Source of the DNA: Macellibacteroides fermentans
GTDB lineage: Bacteria; Bacteroidota; Bacteroidia; Bacteroidales; Tannerellaceae
DNA: 64,000 nucleotides
Direction: 5' to 3'
Assembly: GCF_013409575.1 (NCBI RefSeq)
Contig: NZ_JACCCY010000001.1
Span: 558,001-622,000 of the forward strand
The notes under the pieces: generated by a model
What the model saw: the letters and a program-made list of their open reading frames with translations, nothing else
Told to the model about the DNA's origin: nothing
Database searches by the model: none
Translations under genes and position numbers: made by a program
Shown: piece by piece, positions 17,136-27,381 of the stretch
Position numbering within the stretch: position 1 is the stretch's first letter
Layout: every line of letters starts with the position of its first letter

Positions 17136-17293
17136 ACTTACATATCGCTTACAATACAAATATGCAAATAAACATATCGCATGCGATCATTATTAAGCAA
17201 AAAAAGATTTACAAAACACAATTTATGCTAACAACACGCAAAATAACAAACTTAACCCTTACATTTTTGGTTAAAGGATCAAGGACAAAAGAG

Positions 17294-17653
17294 ATGAAAC
17301 AAGCAACATGGATTAAATATCTTAAGATTGTGTTACCGATATTATTTATCGGGTATCTTGCATGCATCATATCTTTTACCCATGTACACATTGTAAATGG
17401 AGTAACTATAGTCCATTCACATCCCTATAATAAACAAACCAATCCTCCTTCTGATCACCAACATACAGGTCAGCAGTTGCAGCTTTATCAACAGTTTTCA
17501 TCCATCCAGGCTGAAGGAGATATTTATTGTTCAATTCAGCTTACACCTACCTATGTAAATGAAACTATACTATTGTTTCCTTCCGTAAACAATATGTTTA
17601 TTCTTTCTCCTACGGATGCATTTAATCTGAGAGCCCCTCCCTCTAATTTATAA
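17294..17653 (+). CDS. Small His-rich membrane-anchored protein upstream of a TonB receptor
   Basis: 119 aa from the ATG at 17294. One N-terminal membrane segment (IVLPILFIGYLACIISF) is followed by a short periplasmic region rich in histidine: THVH, VHSHPY and DHQH within about 50 residues. Small proteins of this layout (membrane helix, HAHIV...HSHPF motif) commonly precede TonB-dependent receptors in Bacteroidetes; I recall the pattern but know no assigned function. Metal binding is a reasonable inference. The TonB receptor gene starts 278 bp downstream. An earlier in-frame start at 17114 would overlap the glutathione peroxidase gene and lacks a signal-like N-terminus. Confidence 0.65.
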   Translation: MKQATWIKYLKIVLPILFIGYLACIISFTHVHIVNGVTIVHSHPYNKQTNPPSDHQHTGQQLQLYQQFSSIQAEGDIYCSIQLTPTYVNETILLFPSVNNMFILSPTDAFNLRAPPSNL

Positions 17654-17931
17654 CTAGTTTTGCCGATCACCCTGTTTCTGAAAGTATAATTATTCAGACA
17701 GATTAAACTTGTCGAATGCATATTGAACATATCATATATGTTCTTATATGATTAAGTTGATTGGTGTATTGGTTTTACAAACAAGACGACTTATCAATTA
17801 TTTACAACAGGTATTCAAACAATATTCAAATTTAATAGAATATTAATGGTTTGTAACGGGCATAGAGAATCCGCTAAGTAAGAGGCAATCTCGTGCAAGA
17901 AGTTATATCCCATAAACTAAATACAATTCAT
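17654..17931 (+). other. 278-bp gap before the TonB receptor, with one short palindrome
   Basis: AT-rich. The only clear element is GAACATA-TCATA-TATGTTC (17725-17743), 7-bp arms around 5 nt, which could be an operator or a weak hairpin. No B12, TPP or other riboswitch signature is recognised. No tRNA is seen. Confidence 0.4.
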
Positions 17932-20244
17932 ATGAAACATTATATAGTTATATTATTTTGCATCATAATTACACACATAAATGCTAAAAACATTGATCCG
18001 GAATATAATAAGTCGGATGCAAACATATTCGGACATGTGGTAGATAAAAAGACCAACGAGCACATACCATATATCAATATTGTTATAAAAGGCACAACCA
18101 TTGGAACAACGACAGACGCTTCAGGGCATTATCTTTTGAAAAATTTGCCGGAAGGAGAATTTACATTGGAGGTTAAAGCTTTAGGTTATAAAGCGGTTTC
18201 GAAAGAGATTGCACTGAAAAAAGGTAAAACCATGGAAGTAAATTTCGAAATTGAAGAAGATCACATTGCTTTAGATGGTGTAGTTGTTTCTGCAAACAGA
18301 AGTGAAACATCCAGACGAACGGCACCATCATTGGTGAATATATTAGATGGGAAAGCCTTTACTGTAACAAACTCTCCCACATTAGCACAAGGGCTTAATT
18401 TTCAACCAGGGCTACGTGTCGAAAATAATTGCCAGAATTGTGGATTTACCCAAGTACGAATAAATGGATTAGATGGAGCTTATTCGCAGATACTGATTGA
18501 TTCCAGACCTGTATTTAGTGCCCTATCCGGGGTTTATGGATTGGAACAGGTACCAGCAAACATGATTGAACGCGTAGAGGTAATGCGCGGAGGAGGTTCT
18601 GCTCTGTTTGGATCATCTGCAATTGCAGGTACAATTAATATTATTACAAAGGAGCCTTTACGTAACAGTGGAGAAATAAATCATACAATTCAATCGATTG
18701 GCGGGAGTTCTTCGATTGATAACAATACCTCAGTTAATGCTTCTCTTGTGACAGACAATCGGAAACTGGGTTTATATTTATATGGTCAGAATCGGAATCG
18801 AGATGGATATGATCACGACGGGGATGGTTTTACAGAAGTTCCCAAATTAAAAGCTCAGACGATTGGTTTACGATCGTATCTTAAAACCGGAACCTATTCA
18901 AAATTATCGTTCGAATATCATCACATGGAAGAATTCAGGCGTGGAGGTGATCTATTGGATCGACCAGCACATGAAGCGTTTATTGCAGAACAATTAGAAC
19001 ATTCTATTGATGGAGGCGGAATAAAGTTCGATCTTTTCTCGAGTAATTACAAACATAGGTTTAATATCTACACTTCGATTCAAAATGTGGTGAGGGATAG
19101 TTACTACGGCGTTGGTCAGGACCCCAATGCATATGGCTATACAACAGGTTTAACATGGATTAGCGGGTCACAATATGCAGTGAGTTTTGACAGGATGCTC
19201 TTTTTACCGGCCGATCTTACCGCAGGCGTCGAATACAATTATGACAGGTTAAAGGATCAAATGACAGGTTACAATCGCTATACCGATCAAAAAGTTGAAA
19301 TAGTAAGTGCTTATCTTCAAAATGAGTGGAAAAACAATCAATGGAGTTTCTTATTGGGTGCCAGAATGGATAAACATAGTCTTATTAATCACGCAGTATT
19401 TAGTCCGAGGTTGAATATTCGCTATAATCCGGTTGAAGACATCAATGTCAGAGCCAGCTATTCCGAAGGATTCAGGGCACCACAGGCATTTGATGAAGAC
19501 TTACATATTGAGTCTGTCGGAAGTGGATTAATGTCAACCGTTCGAAATGCTGAAGGATTGAAAGAAGAACGTTCGCGCAGTATAAGTACATCCATCGATT
19601 ATTATCACCGGTTTGGAAATGGAATCCAGGTTTATCTATTGGTAGAAGGATTTTACACGAATCTCAAAAATGTTTTTGTTTTGGAAGAGGTTGGTTTGGA
19701 CAGCAATGGTCTATTAATCAAAGAACGGCAGAACGGATCGGGAGCACGGGTCAAAGGAATGGTATTTGAAGTCAGGTCTGTATTGAACTCATGGTTGCAA
19801 ATGCAAGGAGGAATCACCTGGCAGCAAAGCCACTATAAAAAACCCGAACAATGGAGTACAGATCCGACAGTAAAAGCCGAGAAACAAATGTTCCGTACAC
19901 CAAATTCTTATGGATATCTCACTTCCACAATAACACCCATAAAGCATTTTTCTGCCTCCATCTCAGGCACCTACACAGGAAGCATGTTGGTGCAACATCA
20001 TATAGGATCGGGTGTTAATAAAGATGTAGCAGTTAATACCCCTGACTTTGTAGATGTAAATTTAAAATTAAGTTACGAGTTTCCATTATACGACGAAGTT
20101 AAACTAGAATTAAGTGGAGGAATCCAAAATTTGTTTAACGCCTACCAAAAAGATTTTGATAAAGGTAAAGACCGGGATTCCGGATATATATACGGGCCGT
20201 CATTGCCTCGCAGTTATTTTGGGGGGATTAAGCTTCTATTTTAA
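17932..20244 (+). CDS. TonB-dependent outer-membrane receptor, possibly for a metal
   Basis: 770 aa from the ATG at 17932 (a GTG 39 bp upstream is disfavoured because it would precede the signal peptide). Order: signal peptide (to about 19), carboxypeptidase-regulatory-like beta domain (about 28-108), plug domain (about 115-240, with the VEVMRGGGSALFGSSAIAGTINIITK signature), then a 22-strand barrel ending in Phe. The plug holds a CQNCGF motif, two cysteines next to the ligand-facing loop. Together with the His-rich small protein upstream this suggests a metal or metallophore substrate. The substrate is an inference. Confidence 0.88.
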   Translation: MKHYIVILFCIIITHINAKNIDPEYNKSDANIFGHVVDKKTNEHIPYINIVIKGTTIGTTTDASGHYLLKNLPEGEFTLEVKALGYKAVSKEIALKKGKTMEVNFEIEEDHIALDGVVVSANRSETSRRTAPSLVNILDGKAFTVTNSPTLAQGLNFQPGLRVENNCQNCGFTQVRINGLDGAYSQILIDSRPVFSALSGVYGLEQVPANMIERVEVMRGGGSALFGSSAIAGTINIITKEPLRNSGEINHTIQSIGGSSSIDNNTSVNASLVTDNRKLGLYLYGQNRNRDGYDHDGDGFTEVPKLKAQTIGLRSYLKTGTYSKLSFEYHHMEEFRRGGDLLDRPAHEAFIAEQLEHSIDGGGIKFDLFSSNYKHRFNIYTSIQNVVRDSYYGVGQDPNAYGYTTGLTWISGSQYAVSFDRMLFLPADLTAGVEYNYDRLKDQMTGYNRYTDQKVEIVSAYLQNEWKNNQWSFLLGARMDKHSLINHAVFSPRLNIRYNPVEDINVRASYSEGFRAPQAFDEDLHIESVGSGLMSTVRNAEGLKEERSRSISTSIDYYHRFGNGIQVYLLVEGFYTNLKNVFVLEEVGLDSNGLLIKERQNGSGARVKGMVFEVRSVLNSWLQMQGGITWQQSHYKKPEQWSTDPTVKAEKQMFRTPNSYGYLTSTITPIKHFSASISGTYTGSMLVQHHIGSGVNKDVAVNTPDFVDVNLKLSYEFPLYDEVKLELSGGIQNLFNAYQKDFDKGKDRDSGYIYGPSLPRSYFGGIKLLF

Positions 20245-20251
20245 CTACTCC

Positions 20252-20295
20252 GGTTATATAGAAAGAGGTCTGTTCTACCCTCCTTCTATATAACC
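20252..20295. terminator. Bidirectional terminator between convergent genes
   Basis: GGTTATATAGAA (20252-20263) pairs with TTCTATATAACC (20284-20295), and T-rich sequence follows on the plus strand. It separates the TonB receptor from the convergent dipeptidase fusion. Confidence 0.75.
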
Positions 20296-20308
20296 TATTT
20301 TTCTTGTT

Positions 20309-22213
20309 TCAATAAGATAATTGATGTGCCTTTTGGATTTTAGAACTTTTAATCCGATTTGATCTTTGTGAATCATAGGCCGCCTGGACCTGATCAAGAA
20401 CACGGAAAAAATTCTTACCCCATATCTTCTCAATATCGTCTTCATTGTATCCCCTTTGAAGAAGAGCAATCGTAATATTAATCATATCATTGGCTCCGTT
20501 AATTCTGGCTATACCGGCACCTCCGTCAAAATCAGATCCAATACCAACATGGTCAATACCTGCAATTTTTATAGCATGCTCAATATGATCTATATATTGA
20601 TTGAATGTTGCCTTATCCTTACTTACATTTATATAGCTGGCAAACGGACAAACCTGTATGACTCCTCCTTTGTCCGCCAGGGCCTTTAACTGTAAATCAG
20701 AAAGGTTACGATCATGGTTACAAAGAGTACGGGTTGCTGAATGTGTTGCAACTACAGGCTGTTTAGATGTGTGGATTACATCCCAAAAAGTACTATCACT
20801 GGCATGTGAAATATCTATTAGAATTCCCAAGCGATTCATCTCCTTTACTACTTGACTACCAAATGGACTTAATCCACCCCACTCCTTTTCAATCTTACGA
20901 TTTGAAGTATCACAGATATCATTATTTTTTGTATGACACAACGTCATATAAGTTACCCCCATAGATTTAAATAGAGATAAATATTTCAGATCTTTTCCAA
21001 TTCCATATCCATTTTCAATTCCAATAAAAATAGCCTTTTTACCATCCTCTTTCAGAAGCTGTGCCTCTTTAGCTGTTCTCGAAATTCCACAAACCTCAGT
21101 ATTCATATTTACTTGTTTATAAATTCCGTTGATGAGATTTGTTACAGCTGATACTGCTTTTTCGGATGACTCAACATCCCGGTTTCCCTGACTTATAAAT
21201 GCTGCAAAAAAGATGGCATCTAAATATCCTTCTTTCATCTTTGGAATATTTATCTGATTCGTATCACGTTTCCCCATATTAAAATTTGAACGACGAAACC
21301 AAAGAGGCGTATCACAATGAGTGTCGACCGATAATATACGCTGGTGAATTGATCTGGCCTTTCTGTAATATCCAGCCTGTGTTATTAAATACTGAAAAAT
21401 CTTACCCATGATTGTATCGCCACCATCAACCATTGCTTCCGGGTGCCATTGAACTGCAAGCATAGGTCGGCCATCAGTCGTTTCAATTGATTCTACAATC
21501 CCATCGGACGCATAGGCCCCGATCTTAAAACCGGAGGCAAGCCCCTTGACTGACTGGTGGTGAAAAGAGTTTACCACAATCTGGCTATCCCGACCTATGA
21601 TATTACTTAGTAAAGACGAGGACAATACATCAATCGAATGGGTTCCTGAGGATTTGGGTGCTGATTGTAAATGTTTCACAGAAGAGGGATGCTGGGTAGG
21701 AATATCCTGATAGAGGCTCCCTCCAAAAGCCACATTCATGAGTTGCTCACCACGACAAATACCTAAAATGGGCATATTCCGATTTGAAGCCAGTTGAATT
21801 AACATCAAATCGTATACATCTCTTATGGAATCTACGGTTCCTATCTGCTCAATCGGGTATTCATTATATAAATGCGGCCGGATGTCCTCACCACCTGTCA
21901 TTATAAGTCCGTCAACATTCTCTAATAAAATTCGGACAGTTTTGGCATCTGTCATCAGAGGAATGATGACTGGCAATCCGCCGGCCTTTAATATAGCATT
22001 CACATAGGTACCAGATACACTGCTTCCCCTATCACCATATTGGGAAGAAGAAAGAGCAATTAGGGGGATACTATGTTCAGAATTAGGAGACATAACAGAG
22101 TAAGACTCATCGCAAAGATTTTTTATATGCTTCAAGTCAGAGCATTGCGCAACGCTTTTTTCAATGCATGAAAAAAACATAAGAGAGGCAAATACTAGAA
22201 TCACTTTTCTCAT
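20309..22213 (-). CDS. Class I glutamine amidotransferase (peptidase C26) fused to M19 membrane dipeptidase, lipoprotein
   Basis: 634 aa with two enzymes in one chain. N-terminal lipoprotein signal with Cys16 (LMFFSC). Residues about 48-280 are a gamma-glutamyl hydrolase/PuuD-like class I amidotransferase with C153 (GICRGEQ) and H257/E259 (QWHPE). Residues about 290-615 are an M19 dipeptidase: H299 and D301 (DTHCD), then IENGYGIG, ISHAS, ATHSATR and GSDFDGG metal-site motifs. A gamma-glutamyl bond cleaver joined to a dipeptidase suggests periplasmic breakdown of gamma-glutamyl peptides such as glutathione or cell-wall fragments; this is inference. Single transcription unit. Confidence 0.85.
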   Translation of the reverse strand: MRKVILVFASLMFFSCIEKSVAQCSDLKHIKNLCDESYSVMSPNSEHSIPLIALSSSQYGDRGSSVSGTYVNAILKAGGLPVIIPLMTDAKTVRILLENVDGLIMTGGEDIRPHLYNEYPIEQIGTVDSIRDVYDLMLIQLASNRNMPILGICRGEQLMNVAFGGSLYQDIPTQHPSSVKHLQSAPKSSGTHSIDVLSSSLLSNIIGRDSQIVVNSFHHQSVKGLASGFKIGAYASDGIVESIETTDGRPMLAVQWHPEAMVDGGDTIMGKIFQYLITQAGYYRKARSIHQRILSVDTHCDTPLWFRRSNFNMGKRDTNQINIPKMKEGYLDAIFFAAFISQGNRDVESSEKAVSAVTNLINGIYKQVNMNTEVCGISRTAKEAQLLKEDGKKAIFIGIENGYGIGKDLKYLSLFKSMGVTYMTLCHTKNNDICDTSNRKIEKEWGGLSPFGSQVVKEMNRLGILIDISHASDSTFWDVIHTSKQPVVATHSATRTLCNHDRNLSDLQLKALADKGGVIQVCPFASYINVSKDKATFNQYIDHIEHAIKIAGIDHVGIGSDFDGGAGIARINGANDMINITIALLQRGYNEDDIEKIWGKNFFRVLDQVQAAYDSQRSNRIKSSKIQKAHQLSY

Positions 22214-22415
22214 ACAAACAGGTATTTATTTGTAAGACCAAATTACATTGTTTGTTTCATTTATCACCCATAAAAATCAAAATCCATTCGCAGGATTATA
22301 CTTCTCAAGCGATAAATTACTGTTTAATTTTACAAAAATACATTATCAAAACGTAAATGAGTATAATTATGTTTCAATTATAATATATTGAGTCTTTTTT
22401 TGAATAAACAATCCC

Positions 22416-22423
22416 TATTTTTG
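22416..22423 (+). promoter_or_regulatory. -7 box upstream of the rhomboid gene
   Basis: TATTTTTG, 22 bp before the rhomboid ATG. No well-spaced -33 TTTG. Confidence 0.45.
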
Positions 22424-22445
22424 CAGCAAATTAAAATAAACAGAT

Positions 22446-23045
22446 ATGATAACCTATTTATTGATAGCCGCTACAATACTAGTATCTTACCTTTGCTTCA
22501 AAGACCATTCATTATTTAAAAAACTTTCTTTTATTCCTTATCGCGTTGTAAAGAACAATGAATGGTACAGACTTATTACACATGGCTTTGTACATGCCGA
22601 CTATACCCATTTATTGGTTAACATGTTTACATTTTGGTCGTTCGGAACATATATGGAGCAGGTTTTCGCGGTAAATGGATTTGGCTGGATTGCATATCTT
22701 GCACTTTACTTCGGAGGTATGGTAATAGCATCTGTTTACGATATAATTAAAGAGAAGAGGAACCCTAACTTTATATCCATCGGTGCATCGGGTGCAGTTT
22801 CTGCAGTTTTGTTTACATCGATCTTTTTTAATCCGTGGGGGAAAATACTTTTTTTTGCTGTTCTGCCAATTCCTGGCATTATCTTTGGATTTATTTATCT
22901 TGCTTATTGCCAGTATATGGCTAAACAATCTGGAGATCATATAAATCACAATGCTCATTTCTACGGAGCGGTTTATGGGTTCGTGTTTCCTTTACTGCTA
23001 AACCCCGGACTAATACATAGCTTCTTAGCACATTTTTCTTTTTAA
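22446..23045 (+). CDS. Rhomboid-family intramembrane serine protease
   Basis: 199 aa, six predicted membrane helices, the minimal rhomboid core. The catalytic dyad is S115 (GASGAVSAV) and H171 (HNAHFYGAVYG), and HGFVHADYTHLLVNM on helix 2 holds the family His and Asn. It cleaves transmembrane segments of substrate proteins within the inner membrane; no substrate can be predicted. The GH92 gene begins 36 bp downstream on the same strand and may be cotranscribed. Confidence 0.93.
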   Translation: MITYLLIAATILVSYLCFKDHSLFKKLSFIPYRVVKNNEWYRLITHGFVHADYTHLLVNMFTFWSFGTYMEQVFAVNGFGWIAYLALYFGGMVIASVYDIIKEKRNPNFISIGASGAVSAVLFTSIFFNPWGKILFFAVLPIPGIIFGFIYLAYCQYMAKQSGDHINHNAHFYGAVYGFVFPLLLNPGLIHSFLAHFSF

Positions 23046-23081
23046 TCGGTATTGACAATTCTTAATTCATAGAGTATAGTG

Positions 23082-25082
23082 ATGAAAATAAAAATTATAG
23101 TTCTGTTTCTTTTAGTTTCTGTTTTTGGACATGGACAGAATACAAAATATGTAAATCTATTTATGGGAACATCTGGCGACAACGGGCAGTTAAGTCCGGC
23201 CGCAACGGTTCCTTTTGGGATGATAGCTGTTGGTCCGGACAGTAATCCCAGAACTCATGCGGGATACGATTATGCTATTGATAAAATTTCAGGGGTATCT
23301 ATCAACCGGCTGTCTGGTGTAGGGTGTAGTGGTTGCGGAGGTAATCTGAGTGTCCGTACTTCGGCTCCGGATCAAGAGTTACACATTATTAAAAGCACAG
23401 AAAAAGCGACACCCGGATATTATGAAGTCACTTTTAACAACGGTGTAAAAGGATCTTTCACAGCTACAAACAATATGGCTGTCCAACAGTACGGCTTCGG
23501 AAAAGATGCTGACCGATCGATATGGATTAACTTTGCCTCTTCATTTGAAGGGATGGTTGATTGTGAATTTAAATTAAAATCCAATCATGAAATTATCGGG
23601 TATATACAAGCACGGAATACTTGTGGTCACGGAATGTATAAACTCTATTTTTACCTGTCATCCAATGAATCTTTTTCGATTGTAAAGGGAAAGGATAAAA
23701 GTTATGAAGCAGAACTTCGTTTTGAGAAAAGTGAAAATCCGTTAGAGCTACGTATTGCTGTGTCTCCACTGGATGCTGCAACAGCTAACCTGGAAGCAAA
23801 ACAAAGTGAATCATTATCCTTCAAACAGCTCAAACTGCAGGCAAATAATCTCTGGGAGAACAAATTAAATAAAATAAATCTAAAGGGAGGAAGCAACGAT
23901 GACAGGGTGATTTTTTATACTTCACTCTACCGTATCTATATGAGTCCGGCAGATGTTACCACCAACGACCACCGTTATCTGGGATCAGATGGCCAGATTT
24001 ATAAAGCAGATGGCTGGCGATATTTTAGCTCGTGGTCAATTTGGGATACATTTCGCAGTAAATTCCCTTTGCTTGTTATTACAGAGCCTACATTAATGCG
24101 GGATATATGCCGCTCATTACTATCACTATATCGCACCGGCAAAAAAAATTGGTCAACAGTTTCTGAATCAACCCCCACTGTACGTACTGAACATGCATCT
24201 ATATTGCTGCTTGATGCATATCGCAAAGGAATTCGTGATCTAGACTTTGCAATAGGATATGAAGGTATGAAAAAAGAGGCAGACGAGCTACCAATGGCAT
24301 CTCCAGACCAAAAGTTGGAATCGGCATACGATCTTTGGGCATTATCCCAAATTGCAGGTATAATGGGTAATAGCTCCGACGAAAAAAAATACCGGGAACA
24401 ATCGGAGAAATTATTTGAAGACACATGGACAAGGGAGTTCATGCAAATCACCCCTGCATTTGAAGTAATGAAAAATAATGGACTATATCAAGGTACGCGT
24501 TGGCAATATCGTTGGGCTGCCCCCCAGTATATAGACCAAATGATACGTTGGGTAGGCAAGGACACTCTTAGCAATCAGCTCTCATACTTTTTCGAAAAAA
24601 ACTTGTACAATCAAGGAAATGAACCGGACATTCATGTTCCTTTTTTATTCAATAGATTTGGGAAACCGGAATCTTCCCAACAACTGGTTCGTAATCTGCT
24701 TACTAAAGAAATGACTCATCGTTATGGTGGCAATTCAGAATTTAAGATTCCTTACGTTGGAAGAGCCTTTAAAAATCATCCTGAAGGTTATAGTCCGGAA
24801 ATGGACGAGGACGATGGAACGATGAGTGCCTGGTATATATTTGCCTCAGCGGGATTTTATCCCCTCCTGGTGGGAGGAGACAGTTATGAATTAGTTTCTC
24901 CGATTTTTGACAGGATATCCATCGACATGGGTAACGGAAAGACATTTGAGATAAAAACAAAGGGACGTAAAACAGCCGAAGATATAATCAAGCGAATTAC
25001 AATGAACGGCAAGGTAGTTTCAAATTATTCCATATCTCATGGGGAGATGCTAAAAGGAGGAACTTTATTATTTCAGTACTAA
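23082..25082 (+). CDS. GH92 family alpha-mannosidase, secreted
   Basis: 666 aa from the ATG at 23082. Signal peptide (FLLVSVFGHGQ), N-terminal beta-sandwich starting with YVNLFMGTSGDNGQLSPAATVPFGM, then an (alpha/alpha)6 catalytic domain. The motif DEDDGTMSAWYIFASAGFYP near the end contains the acidic catalytic-region residues of GH92 exo-alpha-mannosidases, which need Ca2+. At 666 aa it is shorter than most members (about 740-770), with the shortening mostly in the N-terminal and middle parts. Likely trims terminal alpha-mannose (often alpha-1,2) from N-glycans or mannan. No SusC/SusD pair is adjacent. Confidence 0.9.
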   Translation: MKIKIIVLFLLVSVFGHGQNTKYVNLFMGTSGDNGQLSPAATVPFGMIAVGPDSNPRTHAGYDYAIDKISGVSINRLSGVGCSGCGGNLSVRTSAPDQELHIIKSTEKATPGYYEVTFNNGVKGSFTATNNMAVQQYGFGKDADRSIWINFASSFEGMVDCEFKLKSNHEIIGYIQARNTCGHGMYKLYFYLSSNESFSIVKGKDKSYEAELRFEKSENPLELRIAVSPLDAATANLEAKQSESLSFKQLKLQANNLWENKLNKINLKGGSNDDRVIFYTSLYRIYMSPADVTTNDHRYLGSDGQIYKADGWRYFSSWSIWDTFRSKFPLLVITEPTLMRDICRSLLSLYRTGKKNWSTVSESTPTVRTEHASILLLDAYRKGIRDLDFAIGYEGMKKEADELPMASPDQKLESAYDLWALSQIAGIMGNSSDEKKYREQSEKLFEDTWTREFMQITPAFEVMKNNGLYQGTRWQYRWAAPQYIDQMIRWVGKDTLSNQLSYFFEKNLYNQGNEPDIHVPFLFNRFGKPESSQQLVRNLLTKEMTHRYGGNSEFKIPYVGRAFKNHPEGYSPEMDEDDGTMSAWYIFASAGFYPLLVGGDSYELVSPIFDRISIDMGNGKTFEIKTKGRKTAEDIIKRITMNGKVVSNYSISHGEMLKGGTLLFQY

Positions 25083-25161
25083 TCATCCAACAAACATTTA
25101 TTTATATGATTTTATCATATAAATAAGTTTCAGTAATATTACGATCATTTTTATATAATAT

Positions 25162-25206
25162 AAAACGGATAACATTCAGCCGTATGCTCTGAATGTTATC
25201 CGTTAA
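25162..25206. terminator. Bidirectional terminator between GH92 and menA
   Basis: A perfect 14-bp stem, CGGATAACATTCAG (25166-25179) with CTGAATGTTATCCG (25189-25202), flanked by AAAA and TT. Serves the two convergent genes. Confidence 0.85.
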
Positions 25207-25234
25207 ATTCAAAGATATTTAATAAATATATTAT

Positions 25235-26113
25235 CTAAAATAACAACAAAGCAGTAAGGCACAAAGCAAACAGCAGTACATTTCTTCCGGTATAAGCCAA
25301 TGTAACATTCAATGCTTTTCCTTCAAGAGAACATAATTCTCGCCATGTTTGGTAAAACATCACAAAAAAGATTCCAAACAATGCCACTATCCATGCTGCA
25401 CTCTGCATTATTAATGGAATGACCAATAAGATTGGCACAACTCCATTGAACAGATAAAACCAACGGCCGAATCTCCTGCCAAACAACACAATAGTAGTAC
25501 GCTTGTTAACCTCCTTATCTTGAAAATAGTCACGATAATTATTAACTATTAAAATATTAACAGAAAGAAGCCCCATGGCAACAGACAATATCAATGTCAA
25601 CAAGGTAATACTACCTGCTTGTACAAAATAAGTGAAAACAACCGGAACTATACCATAGAATAATAATACACAAATATCACCAAGACCATTGTATGCTAAA
25701 GGAAACGGGCCAGCCGAATAAGCCAATACACATACTGCAATTGCAATTCCTACCGGAAGAAGCACCCAGCCTCCATAAAACAATAGCAATAATCCGCACA
25801 AACAAGCGAGTCCCAAAGTAATAAACGTAGCTATAAGCATTGTTTTAGGTGCAATCCATCCAGAGGCCACTGCACGTTCGGGGCCTAAGCGATCTTCTTT
25901 ATCCGCCCCTTTCTTATAATCGAAATAGTCGTTTGCAAAGTTACTGGCAATCTGCGACAGTAAGGCGACCATAAGACAAATTACTGCAGGAGCCATTTCA
26001 AAGGCACCATCACGATAGGCCAATGCCGATCCAACCAAAACAGGACTCAAAGAAGCTGGCAATGTCTTGGGACGGGCTGCTTCTATCCAAGCTTGTATAG
26101 GAGTTTTATTCAT
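25235..26113 (-). CDS. menA: 1,4-dihydroxy-2-naphthoate polyprenyltransferase
   Basis: 292-aa UbiA-family integral membrane prenyltransferase, about eight or nine helices. The first Asp-rich motif NDYFDYKKGADKEDR and the second region NNYRDYFQDKEVNKRT bind the prenyl diphosphate through Mg2+. It attaches the isoprenoid tail in menaquinone synthesis. It follows purT by one base and is presumably cotranscribed; the pairing does not suggest a shared pathway. Confidence 0.93.
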   Translation of the reverse strand: MNKTPIQAWIEAARPKTLPASLSPVLVGSALAYRDGAFEMAPAVICLMVALLSQIASNFANDYFDYKKGADKEDRLGPERAVASGWIAPKTMLIATFITLGLACLCGLLLLFYGGWVLLPVGIAIAVCVLAYSAGPFPLAYNGLGDICVLLFYGIVPVVFTYFVQAGSITLLTLILSVAMGLLSVNILIVNNYRDYFQDKEVNKRTTIVLFGRRFGRWFYLFNGVVPILLVIPLIMQSAAWIVALFGIFFVMFYQTWRELCSLEGKALNVTLAYTGRNVLLFALCLTALLLF

Positions 26114-26114
26114 T

Positions 26115-27296
26115 TCATAAAATTATATCCAATGCATCTGACGCAAAACCGGTCTTGCTGCGGGCCTCTTCTACCGAAGCACCACGAGCAAGTAAAACAG
26201 CCATACGCCGGTGACCGTGAACTTCCGGCTTACCGAAAAATCTCATTTGTGTATCGGGCTGGCTTAATACCTGATCCAAATTACCAAGTTGCAATTGATT
26301 GCTATCTCCTTCAACTACAATAGCACGTGAAGCTGATGGTCCGTGAAAAGTAATATTTGGAATAGGTAATCCAAGTACCGCACGAGCGTGAAGGGCAAAC
26401 TGTGACTGATCCTGCGAAATCATAGTTACCATCCCTGTATCATGGGGTCGAGGAGATACTTCACTAAAAATCACATCGTCTCCTTTTATAAACAATTCTA
26501 CGCCAAAAATACCTCTTCCTCCCAAAGCATCCGTAATTTTACGGGCAATTTCGCGAGCCTTTTCTTTAGCAGAAGAAGTCATTTGCTGGGGTTGCCATGA
26601 TTCACGATAATCTCCATCCACCTGAATATGACCAATTGGCTCACAGAAAGAGGTTCCATTGATATGACGAACTGTCAGTTGTGTAATTTCATAATCAAAA
26701 TCGACAAAACCTTCAACAATCACTTTGCCTGCTCCGGCACGACCACCTTCCTGGGCATAATCCCACGAATGTTGTATATCTTCTTCTTTACGGATAACAC
26801 TTTGTCCATGACCAGACGAGCTCATAATCGGTTTAACAACACATGGCATGCCAATCGTTTTAACAGCCTCCGAAAATTCTTCGAAATCACTGGCAAAACG
26901 ATAGGGTGAAGTAGGAATATTCAACTCCTCTGCTGCGAGACGTCTAATTCCCTCTCTATTCATCGTTAGATAAGTGGCTTTTGCTGTAGGTATAACATGG
27001 TATCCCTCTTTCTCAAGCTCCATTAACGTAGTAGTCGCTATAGCTTCCACCTCCGGAACAATATAGTCGGGTTTTTCTTTTTCAATAATCTCTCTCAAAC
27101 GGGCACCGTCAAGCATTGAAACTACATATGAGCGATGAGCCACCTGCATGGCCGGTGCATTGGGGTATTTATCCAAGGCAATTACTTCTACTCCGTAGCG
27201 TTGCAATTCAATTACAAATTCTTTACCAAGTTCTCCTGATCCGCAAAGTACTACCTTTGTCGCACAAGGGGACAGAGGGGTGCCTATCTTTACCAT
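26115..27296 (-). CDS. purT: Formate-dependent phosphoribosylglycinamide formyltransferase
   Basis: 393-aa ATP-grasp enzyme that formylates GAR with formate and ATP in purine synthesis. The N-terminal pre-ATP-grasp domain starts [19 protein letters not shown]; the ATP-grasp core includes [13 protein letters not shown] and [12 protein letters not shown], and the metal-binding [13 protein letters not shown] motif follows. Length is standard. First gene of a two-gene unit with menA. Confidence 0.95.
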   Translation of the reverse strand: MVKIGTPLSPCATKVVLCGSGELGKEFVIELQRYGVEVIALDKYPNAPAMQVAHRSYVVSMLDGARLREIIEKEKPDYIVPEVEAIATTTLMELEKEGYHVIPTAKATYLTMNREGIRRLAAEELNIPTSPYRFASDFEEFSEAVKTIGMPCVVKPIMSSSGHGQSVIRKEEDIQHSWDYAQEGGRAGAGKVIVEGFVDFDYEITQLTVRHINGTSFCEPIGHIQVDGDYRESWQPQQMTSSAKEKAREIARKITDALGGRGIFGVELFIKGDDVIFSEVSPRPHDTGMVTMISQDQSQFALHARAVLGLPIPNITFHGPSASRAIVVEGDSNQLQLGNLDQVLSQPDTQMRFFGKPEVHGHRRMAVLLARGASVEEARSKTGFASDALDIIL

Positions 27297-27320
27297 AATG
27301 TCAATATATTAAATTTTATG

Positions 27321-27328
27321 CAAAAGTA
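27321..27328 (-). promoter_or_regulatory. -7 box of purT
   Basis: Minus-strand TACTTTTG, 25 bp upstream of the purT ATG. No clear -33 partner. Confidence 0.45.
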
Positions 27329-27381
27329 CCTGTTAATCTAAAATTGTGCAACCCGAAAGAAGAAAAACTTATTTAAATCCC

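Noticed and set aside
17654-17931. Cobalamin riboswitch ahead of the TonB receptor
   Set aside because: The B12-box consensus and its partner stems are not found; only a short palindrome is present.
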